From assembly GCA_029263015.1 (NCBI GenBank), contig JAJCYI010000127.1, positions 16,513 through 80,512 on the forward strand: a stretch of 64,000 bases of DNA, in the 5' to 3' direction. The translations under genes and the position numbers were made by a program. The DNA comes from Saprospiraceae bacterium (GTDB lineage: Bacteria > Bacteroidota > Bacteroidia > Chitinophagales > Saprospiraceae). Under the pieces are notes generated by a model. The model did not search any database, was not told where the DNA came from, and worked only from the letters and a program-made list of their open reading frames with translations. Positions 8,244 to 16,508 of this stretch are shown here, piece by piece. Positions within the stretch are counted from its first letter, which is position 1. Every line of letters starts with the position of its first letter.

Positions 8244-10520
8244 TCAATAGTAATAGCCGTACCGCTTTGGGATTTTAGTCCCGTTAAGGATAATGGCTGG
8301 ATGAATCAGCTTCTTATCCTGGACTATGTCATCAATGTTTTCAATGTCCTTACGTTTGGTTTTGCCAGAACGGGTCACCAAAATAACGCTGGATGTGAAC
8401 CTGTTCAACAAATATGCATCCGCAACCAAACCAATTGGTGGCGTATCGATGACAATGTATTCATAATCCTCTTTAAGTTTATCAATTAGTCGCGTCATCT
8501 TGTCGCTCATAATCAATTCAGCGGGATTCGGAGGAGTAGGCCCACTACTGATGAGGTGAAGGTTTGGATAGCCTTCCACTTTATTGATAATTTCATCCAT
8601 GCCATTTTCACCGACCAAATAGTTCGTAATACCGATGGTGGAGGTAGATGGCTTATCGATTAGGCGTTCGGTCAATTTAGGCTTTCGGAGATCCAGCTCC
8701 AACATAACTGTTTTTTTATTCAATAGGGAAAGGCATATGCCGAGGTTGGTCGCTACAAAGGTTTTACCGTCACCGCTTTCATTAGAAGTAATGGTAATAA
8801 CATTTTTTTTGCCCTTGGTCATCAAGAACATCAGGTTGGTTCGTATAAGCCTGAACATTTCGGTGATGACGGTATTGCTATCAGCAGTAATCAATTTGTT
8901 CCTTTCACTCTTAGCGTAGGCCACTTCACCGAGGAACGGGATTTGGGTCAACGCTTTCAGTTCTTCCTTCGTCCTTACTTTATCGTTCAGCCGATCAAGT
9001 AAATAGATGAAGCCAACCGGGATCCCAAAACCAAGCAAAAATGCCATCATGTAATACTGCCCTGAATTAGGGCCTACTGGTACTGGAGAAATGACCGGAT
9101 CATCGAGCACCCTTGTATTGTCAACTTCTGTGGCCAAACCAATAGCGGTTTCTTCCCTTTTTTGGAGCATATACACAACAAGCTCTTCCTTTACCGACTT
9201 TTCACGGCCTATCTTATTGAGTGTTTTATTCACATAAGGCATGTTTGCCACCTTCCTTTCAACCGGGGCCTTTTTTTCAGTTATATCCTGCTCTTTGGTT
9301 GAAAGCTCAGAGTTGGCCAAATTGATGCCGCTCAGGAGACTCTGTTTCATTTTGACCAGATTGTTATTGGCTGTCACGATGTCTGGATGCTGCTGGGTTA
9401 CATTTATCAGTTTTGTCCTCCTACCAACGATGACCCTATTGTAACTGCTGATAAGCGGTGCAAACGAAATACCAGCCAGGTCTCCAAATCTCGGTATTGG
9501 TTCATATTGGTTGGTAGGATCATTCAAAAAACTCCTGAGGTTCGAAAGGGTCAATTGCGTGTTATTTATATCATCTAAAGCGCTTTCAGCATCATTCAGC
9601 TTTTGGATATAGCGTTCAGCACTTGCTCCGACATCAGTGGTCACATCCTGGGTGGACTTGAAGCTTGCTTGGCTACCTTCCACCACAAACAGTTCAGAAC
9701 TTAGAGAATTCAGTCTGTCATTAATGAAGTTGAGGGATTTGGCTGCAATCTTATTCTTTTCTTCCTGCACAAAAACATTGTAAACATCCACCAGATTATA
9801 AATAATCTCCACTATTTTATCAGGTGCGCTGCCATTCATATTTACCCTCAGCACATTCGACATGCCTTTTTTCTGGAAACCGATCCTGCTTGAAAACCAT
9901 GCTGCCACAGACCTGGGTGAAATAAATTGAATGCGGATAATTTCATCCAATTCGACATTGGCCGTATCCCTGACTAGGTTGTATTTTACCCCATTCATAT
10001 TGAAAGGCACGCCATAATTATAAATCAAAGTATCTGTCACGCCCGTTTCTTCGTCCTCTTCCAAGATCAGTGAAAAACGACTCTCATCCATCATCTTTAT
10101 GCGCAAGTTTCCACCATAAGCCTTATCCATATTGTCCACGCTTGAAATTCCGACAGGAGAATGTTTGTACAATTCAATCATTTTAAACCTATCCTCTCTG
10201 AAATATAAAATATCGAGGCCCAACGAATCGACTACCCGCTCCATCAGCTTACGTGACTTTAGGATTTCAATTTGCTTATCGAGGTTGCCTTTGTTTTTAA
10301 ATGGTAACCCTTGAATGATGGCTTCTTCTGGCAGTTGACCGCCCCCACTTTTGTCTTCTTGGACAATAATACTCCCGGTCACATTCCAAATTGCCTGCTC
10401 TTTGGCAAGCAGGTATTTGGCAAAGACCAGCGCGCCCAAAGCGAACGGAATAATAAAATACCAATTCCTAAGGCATTTTTTAAGAAAATCCTGGCTGGTT
10501 TGTTCAGTGCTATTTTTCAT
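8244..10520 (-). CDS. wzc: Wzc-like polysaccharide co-polymerase / bacterial tyrosine kinase
   Basis: This 758-residue inner-membrane protein has an N-terminal Wzz domain with a first membrane helix near residues 22-40, a long periplasmic coiled coil (about 250-450), a second helix near 483-503 (YYMMAFLLGFGIPVGFIYLL), and a cytoplasmic BY-kinase domain. Kinase motifs are Walker A SGDGKT (Lys586), Walker A' MLELDLR (606-612) and Walker B IVIDTPP (689-695). The protein ends in YGYYY, a short C-terminal tyrosine cluster for autophosphorylation. It should control chain length and couple to the Wza-like pore. The dephosphorylating partner is the CpsB/YwqE-type gene at the head of the operon. Confidence 0.95.
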   Translation of the reverse strand: MKNSTEQTSQDFLKKCLRNWYFIIPFALGALVFAKYLLAKEQAIWNVTGSIIVQEDKSGGGQLPEEAIIQGLPFKNKGNLDKQIEILKSRKLMERVVDSLGLDILYFREDRFKMIELYKHSPVGISSVDNMDKAYGGNLRIKMMDESRFSLILEEDEETGVTDTLIYNYGVPFNMNGVKYNLVRDTANVELDEIIRIQFISPRSVAAWFSSRIGFQKKGMSNVLRVNMNGSAPDKIVEIIYNLVDVYNVFVQEEKNKIAAKSLNFINDRLNSLSSELFVVEGSQASFKSTQDVTTDVGASAERYIQKLNDAESALDDINNTQLTLSNLRSFLNDPTNQYEPIPRFGDLAGISFAPLISSYNRVIVGRRTKLINVTQQHPDIVTANNNLVKMKQSLLSGINLANSELSTKEQDITEKKAPVERKVANMPYVNKTLNKIGREKSVKEELVVYMLQKREETAIGLATEVDNTRVLDDPVISPVPVGPNSGQYYMMAFLLGFGIPVGFIYLLDRLNDKVRTKEELKALTQIPFLGEVAYAKSERNKLITADSNTVITEMFRLIRTNLMFLMTKGKKNVITITSNESGDGKTFVATNLGICLSLLNKKTVMLELDLRKPKLTERLIDKPSTSTIGITNYLVGENGMDEIINKVEGYPNLHLISSGPTPPNPAELIMSDKMTRLIDKLKEDYEYIVIDTPPIGLVADAYLLNRFTSSVILVTRSGKTKRKDIENIDDIVQDKKLIHPAIILNGTKIPKRYGYYY

Positions 10521-10554
10521 GTCAAAACGATTTATCTCTTAAAATAAGGTGAGC

Positions 10555-10648
10555 CTTGAGTTTTTAAGTTGGTGAGTTGTTGAGGATTCGTGACTTGATC
10601 TCTCAAACTCACAAACTCTCAGGGACTCAGGGACTCAATAACTCAAAA
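10555..10648 (-). repeat. Intergenic inverted 'word' repeat (GAGTT type)
   Basis: Between the wza and wzc genes, words such as ttgagt, gtgagttgttgag and their complements ctcaaactcac, gggactcagggactc and aataactc are arranged as opposing arms. The same vocabulary forms the element at 16384-16506. It encodes nothing recognisable. Confidence 0.6.
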
Positions 10649-10651
10649 GGC

Positions 10652-11440
10652 CTAACGGGTCAATGCAAGAACCAAAGTGGCCAATGATGCAAATACCCCA
10701 GTTGCTGACAATACCCTCGGCCAAGGGTCATTGATAACCCTGGCTTTTTCCTTTAATGGTTTAACATAAATCACATCATTCTGCTTCAGGTAAAAATAGG
10801 GCGATTCAAAGGCCCGGGACGATGTGAGATCCACCACCCCAAATTCCCTGAGCTGTCCTTTTTCCCTGATAACCATAATGTTTGCCCTATTTGCAAAAGA
10901 AGTCATATCGCCCGCCAATGTGAGGGCTTCCAACAAGGTAAAGCGTTCATCCGGAAATGTAAAAACGCCCGGCCTCACTACATCACCCATGATACTTACG
11001 TGAAGGTTCAAGAACCTAACATCTACAACTGGATCCCTCAAATAATAAAACAACCTATTCCTGATCGTATCCTTGGCGACCTCTCGTGTGAAGCCATCCA
11101 GTTTTATTTTCCCCAAAACCGGGAATTCAATGTTCCCTTCTTCGTCCACCAAATATCCCTGCCCGATAAATGACCCATCCTTAGACTGGGTAATCCTTTT
11201 ATTGAACACCCTGGCGGCGGTGGAATCAAACGTTGAAACCGTGATTGAAAGAATATCGTCGGTCTGGATGACTATTTTCTGGACGTCCTGGATATATTGA
11301 GAGCTTATCAGTCCCGAGTCCGATTCATCTTGGAAATTGAGCAATCTTTCATGCGGGACGCAGGATTGGAATAATCCAAAGAAGCAAATCAGTAATACTG
11401 CATAAATCAAGTTTTTGGTCGTGCGATTAATTCGAGTCAT
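10652..11440 (-). CDS. wza: Polysaccharide export outer-membrane lipoprotein (Wza-like)
   Basis: The 262-residue protein has a lipoprotein signal ending LLICFFGLFQSC (lipobox Cys27). A Poly_export domain follows, with the ILSITVSTFD segment near residue 63 and GYLVDEEGNIEFPVLGKIKL, then an SLBB-like stretch (VRPGVFTFPDERFTLLEALTLAGD). A C-terminal hydrophobic segment (about 243-260) could span the outer membrane. Short OPX proteins of this kind form the periplasmic and outer-membrane exit channel with a Wzc-type partner, encoded next. Confidence 0.92.
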   Translation of the reverse strand: MTRINRTTKNLIYAVLLICFFGLFQSCVPHERLLNFQDESDSGLISSQYIQDVQKIVIQTDDILSITVSTFDSTAARVFNKRITQSKDGSFIGQGYLVDEEGNIEFPVLGKIKLDGFTREVAKDTIRNRLFYYLRDPVVDVRFLNLHVSIMGDVVRPGVFTFPDERFTLLEALTLAGDMTSFANRANIMVIREKGQLREFGVVDLTSSRAFESPYFYLKQNDVIYVKPLKEKARVINDPWPRVLSATGVFASLATLVLALTR

Positions 11441-11484
11441 TATCAGTTGAATGGTTTATAGAGCAGAAAAAAGACGTCCTAAAC

Positions 11485-12567
11485 CTAAAGGGCTTCCTCT
11501 ACTTTGGTAGCGGAGACCCTAAGAGATTGTTTTTCTTTTTTGGTTCTTAAAAATATATTTAAAAGTACATACGGCAGGCTTCCGGCCAATAACAACATTA
11601 AGCTACCGATAACTATGCTTTGTGGAAGTAACAAAAAGGAGGCTGCAATTACGATCACACTCCAAGTATACAATACCCAGCAGATGGGACATTGTCCCAA
11701 GCCAGTATTTAACATTAAATGGTGTATGTGGGTACGATCGCCTTTAAATGGTGAATGCGCACTCGAAATCCGGCCAAGTACCACCCTCGTAATATCTGCC
11801 AATGGCAGGATCAAAAACGAAAACACCACCAGCGGTGAGCAGGTGATACTACCTCCAACCTGAGCGTGGTTTTGAAAAAAAACAATCGTGAAAAATGACA
11901 GGATTATCCCGATAAATGTCGAGCCGTTGTCGCCCATGAATATTTTCGCCTTTCCGAAATTGAACCAGAGAAAACCGAAAACCGAACCAGCTAATGCAAC
12001 TGCCAGCGCAGCATAGTTCTCCATGCCCGAAAAATAAAAAAGCACGGCAAATGCCAATGCTGATATGATAGTCAGGCCTCCGGCCAAACCATTGATTCCA
12101 TCTATGAAGTTGTATGCGTTGACAATCGCGCCAATCAAAAATATAGTCAGAAAATAACTAACTAAAATCGGTACCTCCACCTCCAGCCCAGGGATATAGG
12201 TCAACCTGATGCCCCCCATGAACATTAAACTTGCCACACCAACCTGAATAGCCAACCGCGTAAAGGCCGAAATGCCAACGAGGTCATCTTTTACACCTGT
12301 AAGAAAAAGAATGAATGCTCCAACAAAAAAGTAGTTGAAAGCAGCCATACTGTGGACTTCAGACACCAAAGATATTGCTATCCAAAATGAAGAAAAGATT
12401 GAAATCCCGCCTAGTGAAGAAACCTTTTCACAGTGGTGTTTCAGGTTATTGTTGCCATCAAAAATTTTCTTTTTGTTGGCAAGGTCAATTATTGACAAGG
12501 TGAATAAAAAACTCCCAATCAGGGAGATAGGAAAAGAAAATATTCTGGGTACTAGTGTTGTATCCAT
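11485..12567 (-). CDS. WecA/MraY-like undecaprenyl-phosphate sugar-1-phosphate transferase (GT4)
   Basis: This 360-residue polytopic membrane enzyme has the family's acidic motifs: FLTGVKDDL, NAYNFIDGINGLAGG, KIFMGDNGSTFIG and the basic RTHIHHLML loop. It should join a sugar 1-phosphate to undecaprenyl phosphate, starting assembly of the repeat unit on the cytoplasmic face. ATG 12567 is preferred to the TTG nine bases upstream. A second paralogue with the same motifs lies at 40585-41658 away from the locus. Placement beside wza/wzc makes this the initiating enzyme for the locus glycan; the sugar is unknown. Confidence 0.9.
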   Translation of the reverse strand: MDTTLVPRIFSFPISLIGSFLFTLSIIDLANKKKIFDGNNNLKHHCEKVSSLGGISIFSSFWIAISLVSEVHSMAAFNYFFVGAFILFLTGVKDDLVGISAFTRLAIQVGVASLMFMGGIRLTYIPGLEVEVPILVSYFLTIFLIGAIVNAYNFIDGINGLAGGLTIISALAFAVLFYFSGMENYAALAVALAGSVFGFLWFNFGKAKIFMGDNGSTFIGIILSFFTIVFFQNHAQVGGSITCSPLVVFSFLILPLADITRVVLGRISSAHSPFKGDRTHIHHLMLNTGLGQCPICWVLYTWSVIVIAASFLLLPQSIVIGSLMLLLAGSLPYVLLNIFLRTKKEKQSLRVSATKVEEAL

Positions 12568-12607
12568 GAGAGTCAAATGTTTGTTTTTTGGAAAATAATC
12601 TCATGTC

Positions 12608-13345
12608 TTAAAAAGTAGCATTCTTGAATTTTCGTCCTGCAATAAGGTTCATGACCGACCCATCTTTTGTTGCTTTTTGCAAAACTTCCAAATGACCAGG
12701 ATGGTGCATATCAGTACCAAGCAGATCTACCAAGTCAGCTTTCAAAAGTTTAAGAGCCAGTTCTTTTGTTGGCTTGCCGTAATGGCCAGTAAGTGACATC
12801 GTATTCACTTGGAGCATACAGCCAAAATCTTTCATTTTACTGAACTCGTCTACTTTGTAATAACCATACCTTTCAGGATGTGCAATGATGGGTTGGTAAC
12901 CTTTTATCCTCATTTGAAAAATACTGTCGTAAAGGTTGGGGGGAGGTGAAAAAGTGGAAATCTCCATCAACAGATGATTGCCCGAAAAAGTGAGTAATTT
13001 TTCTTTCTCTATTTTTTCTTTGAATTCAAAATCCACAAAATATTCCGCAGCGCATTCCAACTCAATTTCCAATCCTGCTGACGCTACTGCCTTTTTTAAT
13101 TTCTCAAATCCGGTCATAATTGTTTCCCGCGTATTGGGGAAGTAATCGGGCCGGATATGCGGGGTCGTGATTATTTTTTTGTACCCAAGCTCCATCAACC
13201 CTTTTATCATCGTAAGGCTGGTCTCCACAGTATCTGCCCCATCATCGACACCCGGCACCAAGTGCGAGTGCATGTCTGTGCCCAATATCGAAAAATCTGA
13301 AATTACGGGTTTGGAAATTCTCTTTTTAAATAACTGTAAAATCAC
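12608..13345 (-). CDS. Tyrosine-protein phosphatase, PHP type (CpsB/YwqE-like)
   Basis: The 245-residue PHP-domain protein has the metal-binding signatures DMHSHLVPGVDDGA, TTPHIRPDYFPNTRE, IAHPERYGYY and LGTDMHHPGH. These match manganese-dependent phosphatases that dephosphorylate Wzc/CpsD-type kinases, so it pairs with the kinase at 8244-10520. The reading frame extends to a TTG at 13435, but those first 30 residues do not resemble the family. A GTG at 13345 gives a short basic N-terminus (ILQLFKKRIS) before the domain, as in relatives, so I take that start. It is the first gene of the polysaccharide operon. Confidence 0.85.
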   Translation of the reverse strand: MILQLFKKRISKPVISDFSILGTDMHSHLVPGVDDGADTVETSLTMIKGLMELGYKKIITTPHIRPDYFPNTRETIMTGFEKLKKAVASAGLEIELECAAEYFVDFEFKEKIEKEKLLTFSGNHLLMEISTFSPPPNLYDSIFQMRIKGYQPIIAHPERYGYYKVDEFSKMKDFGCMLQVNTMSLTGHYGKPTKELALKLLKADLVDLLGTDMHHPGHLEVLQKATKDGSVMNLIAGRKFKNATF

Positions 13346-14046
13346 TAAAAGGGAGGTTTTGGGAATGATTAAGTCAAGGAACAAACATGGCTTCGCCGTT
13401 GATAAGTCGCAACCTATCACCGTATGATATGCCAATATTAAGTTGCCTCGGCAACAAGTTCTTTAAGTGTGTTATGTTAAGAATGAGAAACACGAATAAA
13501 TTCAAGTTAAATATTAGTGGTAATCTCAAATTCAACTATCAATCTGTGTTCCCCATAGCGTAATTCTCGGCTATGCTTTCTTTCAATTTGAAATCACAAT
13601 TATGCAAAGATGCACCAAAGCATTTAAAGCAAGTACTTTATGCATAAAGGTTTTCTCAAATGTTAGATGCCACAAGGAAATAGTATAGATGTTTCTCGTA
13701 AGAGATACGGGGGGAGTTGCAAGATCATCGGGAATTCATAATTGCAACTTTTATTATGTAGATTAGCCATGCAAATGGAAGACAACGGAAAATAATTTAT
13801 AGAAAAGTAAATCGGTCGGTGATACTGGTTCGTTTCTCTCAAATTTAGCCTCCTTGAGTTCTTCCCTTTCAAGAACTGCGTCGCAAAATTAAAGAACTTT
13901 GTCAAAAGAAGCAAACATGGGTAAGTCTTGAATATCAGTAATTTAGATTTAATTCTACTTATAGATGCCTGTCATCAAACAACAAAGTATAGCCACAAGA
14001 TTATCAAAAAGTTATGAGTATAGTTATTTACTTATTTGAAAAAAAA
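13346..14046. other. 700-bp non-coding region ahead of the polysaccharide operon
   Basis: No convincing gene is visible on either strand. On the minus strand a TAAATTTG match to the Bacteroidota -7 consensus TAnnTTTG lies at 13847-13840, but no good -33 TTTG is at proper spacing. A long untranslated leader for the operon is possible. The base composition is more A/T-rich than the flanking genes. Confidence 0.35.
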
Positions 14047-15135
14047 TTATTTCTGAGCACGGCTTACCAAGACCATCGCAATAACTGAAAAAACCAAGTT
14101 TGGCATCCAAACGCCGATAATGGCAGACAGCGCTTCATTCATGGCAAAAGTGATAGAGAACTTGGCCATAAAAACAAAAGTGGCCCCCAAGGCTATGCCC
14201 AACGCCAAATGGAATCCCATCCCCCCCCTCACTTTTCTCGTCGCCACGGCCATCCCTATTATGGTCACAATTAAGAGCGTAAACGGGTCGGCTGTGCGGC
14301 GGTATAATTCTATTTCATATAGCTTTGTATTCCCAATTCCGCGTTGTTTTTCTTCTTCGATAAACGCCTTTAACTTGTGCGAAGGGATCATCTCACGGGT
14401 ATCGTCATACCTGACAAAGTCATTCGGGGTTAGGTTAAAAGTCGTATCCAGTTTCTCTCTCCCTCCGACGATGATTTTTTCATCATTGCTATCAAAAGAG
14501 TGAATTTCGTAATTACTTAGCTGCCATTTATTGGGAGCACCCTGCCAGCGGGCTTCCGCTGCTTCAATAAAAGAAACAATGCGGTTGCCTTCCAGTTTTT
14601 CTATTCTGAAGTTGCGCGCCGTGGAATCCCTTTTGAAATAATCCCTTACATATATTTTCATGCCCGGCGAGATGAACATGTGAACATCTCTGGTCTGCCC
14701 TTTGTCACTCTCTTTCATAATGTAGGAATGAAAAAAATCCAGTCGGGTCTTATTGCTTTCCGGAATGATAAAATGGTTGAGCAACAGATGTACTGAAGCA
14801 ATCAAACCTGCCCCGATCAGGTACGGGCGCATAAGCCGGCGAAAACTCACCCCTGCATTTAATATGGATATAACTTCGGAATTGTTGGCCATTCTGGAGG
14901 TAAAGAAGATTACCGAAATCATGGCGAAAAGAGGCCAGAGCAGCCCATTGATGAAAATAGCAAAATTGAGGTAATACTCTTTGGCCACCTGTCCGGCAGG
15001 CAATTGTTCATCAATGAATTCTTCCACATTTTGACTAAAATCAATGACGACCGCAATGAGGGTAAAGATCAGCACAACAAACAAGAAGGTGCCGAGGAAT
15101 TTTTTGATGATATAGCGGTCAAGTATTTTTAGCAT
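14047..15135 (-). CDS. LptF/LptG-family lipopolysaccharide export permease
   Basis: This 362-residue YjgP/YjgQ-type protein begins MLKILDRYIIKKFLGTF, a typical N-terminal helix. Transmembrane segments follow near residues 18-38, 55-80 and 95-115, then a periplasmic beta-jellyroll region, and three C-terminal membrane helices beginning at RRTADPFTLLIVTIIGMAVA. LptF/G with LptB powers lipopolysaccharide transport to the outer membrane. The frame runs on to 15237, but that extension is translated from the repeat at 15136-15204, so ATG 15135 is chosen. It lies downstream of tgt, an arrangement I recall from other Bacteroidota. Confidence 0.92.
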   Translation of the reverse strand: MLKILDRYIIKKFLGTFLFVVLIFTLIAVVIDFSQNVEEFIDEQLPAGQVAKEYYLNFAIFINGLLWPLFAMISVIFFTSRMANNSEVISILNAGVSFRRLMRPYLIGAGLIASVHLLLNHFIIPESNKTRLDFFHSYIMKESDKGQTRDVHMFISPGMKIYVRDYFKRDSTARNFRIEKLEGNRIVSFIEAAEARWQGAPNKWQLSNYEIHSFDSNDEKIIVGGREKLDTTFNLTPNDFVRYDDTREMIPSHKLKAFIEEEKQRGIGNTKLYEIELYRRTADPFTLLIVTIIGMAVATRKVRGGMGFHLALGIALGATFVFMAKFSITFAMNEALSAIIGVWMPNLVFSVIAMVLVSRAQK

Positions 15136-15204
15136 GGGAAAGGGAAAGGGGAAGTAAAAAGTAAAAAGTAAAAAGTAAAAAGGCAAAAGGCAAAAGGCAA
15201 AAGT
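15136..15204 (-). repeat. Tandem word repeat abutting the lptF/G start codon
   Basis: On the plus strand the word gggaaa is followed by about four copies of aaaaagt and four of aaaaggc. The array ends directly against the ATG of the lptF/G gene and occupies its presumed leader. Part of it is open in frame, which explains a misleading longer reading frame. Confidence 0.7.
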
Positions 15205-15252
15205 AGAACGGGGAGGAGGTCTTAACTCTTGATCCATTTACTTTTCTTTTTG

Positions 15253-16383
15253 CTAAAGGCGTACTTTCATTTGGGCTACCATCTGATTTTTCCAATTTAA
15301 AAAATCACCTTCGATGATGTGCTTCCTGGCTTCTTTCACCAACCAAAGGAAAAAACAGAGATTGTGCAACGAGGCGATCTGCGCCCCAAGGTATTCTTTG
15401 CTGTAGATCAAATGTCGAAGGTAAGCCTTGGTATGGGTGCGGCTGGTATAGCTGGTGCTGTTTTCGTCAATCGCACTTAGGTCATCTTTCCACTTGGCAT
15501 TTTTGATGTTGATAATGCCCTCGGAAGTATATAACATGCCGTGTCGGGCATTGCGGGTGGGCAGCACACAATCGAACATATCGATACCAAGTGCAATGCA
15601 TTCCAAAATATTCATTGGGGTGCCAACGCCCATGAGGTACCGCGGTTTTTCTTTTGGTAAAATACAGCAAACCAACTCTGTCATTCCATACATATCCTCA
15701 TCGGGTTCGCCCACCGACAAGCCACCAATAGCATTTCCTTCCCGCTCAAAAGAAGCAATGGTCTCAGCCGACTGCTTCCGCAAATCCGTGAAAGTGCTGC
15801 CCTGCACAATTGGAAAAAGCGTTTGCTGGTAGCCATGGATTCCATCCGTTTGGTCAAATTGGTCGCAGCAGCGTTTCAGCCAACGGTGGGTCATCTCCAT
15901 TGAATTTTTGGCATACCTGTATTCGCAGGGATAGGGCGTACATTCATCAAAAGCCATGATGATGTCTGCACCGATTTCACGCTGTATATCCATCGCCTTC
16001 TCAGGGCTGAAAAAATGCTTCGAGCCATCAATGTGCGATTTGAATGTCACGCCTTCTTCTTTGATCTTTCTTTGATTGCTCAGGGAATATACCTGATAAC
16101 CGCCACTGTCCGTCAGCATGGGACGATTCCAGCCAATGAATTTATGCAGGCCGCCGGCCTTTTTCAAAATTTCTGTTCCTGGCCGCAGGTATAAATGATA
16201 GGTGTTTCCTAAAATGATCTGTGCTTGAATAGTGTCGGTCAACTCGTGTTGGTGGATGGCCCGCACAGCTCCGACTGTGCCCACTGGCATGAAGATGGGT
16301 GTTTCGATCTCGCCGTGCCCTGTTTCAATAAGTCCCGCCCGGGCAGATGAATTTGGATCAGTATTTTTTAAGTGAAATTTCAA
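15253..16383 (-). CDS. tgt: Queuine tRNA-ribosyltransferase
   Basis: The 376-residue enzyme exchanges guanine 34 for a queuosine precursor in tRNAs with GUN anticodons. Family motifs are intact: TDSGGYQVYSL, DIIMAFDECTPYP (nucleophile-region Asp), GGLSVGEP, YLMGVGTP and FDCVLPTRNARHG. The zinc site is not: the usual CxCxxC reads STSYTSR, with all three cysteines replaced by serine, while the later histidine (ASLHNL) is present. The family N-terminus MKFHLKNTDP starts at a TTG (16383), because no ATG precedes it and the word repeat 16384-16506 directly abuts the start. The lptF/G gene follows. Confidence 0.93.
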   Translation of the reverse strand: MKFHLKNTDPNSSARAGLIETGHGEIETPIFMPVGTVGAVRAIHQHELTDTIQAQIILGNTYHLYLRPGTEILKKAGGLHKFIGWNRPMLTDSGGYQVYSLSNQRKIKEEGVTFKSHIDGSKHFFSPEKAMDIQREIGADIIMAFDECTPYPCEYRYAKNSMEMTHRWLKRCCDQFDQTDGIHGYQQTLFPIVQGSTFTDLRKQSAETIASFEREGNAIGGLSVGEPDEDMYGMTELVCCILPKEKPRYLMGVGTPMNILECIALGIDMFDCVLPTRNARHGMLYTSEGIINIKNAKWKDDLSAIDENSTSYTSRTHTKAYLRHLIYSKEYLGAQIASLHNLCFFLWLVKEARKHIIEGDFLNWKNQMVAQMKVRL

Positions 16384-16506
16384 TGAGGGTTTGAGTTTCT
16401 GAGTTCGTGAGGGTTTGAGAGACTGAGTTCGTGAGGGTTTGAGAGACTAAGCCCCGAACGCAGAGGATTACGAACTCACATCCTCAAAAAACTCACGAAC
16501 TCAAAA
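16384..16506 (-). repeat. Inverted word repeat with an exact 24-bp tandem duplication
   Basis: A 24-bp unit is repeated exactly at 16401-16424 and 16425-16448 (beginning gagttcgtgaggg). After a short centre the complementary words acgaactcac, atcctcaaaaaactc and acgaactcaaaaactcac follow, so the whole can fold on itself. It fills the entire gap between tgt and the HD/PycTM gene and shares vocabulary with 10555-10648. Confidence 0.7.
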
Positions 16507-16508
16507 AC

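Noticed and set aside
13663..13914. An 83-codon minus-strand frame in the non-coding region before the polysaccharide operon
   Set aside because: No start context, no domain-like pattern, and a composition like the surrounding non-coding DNA.
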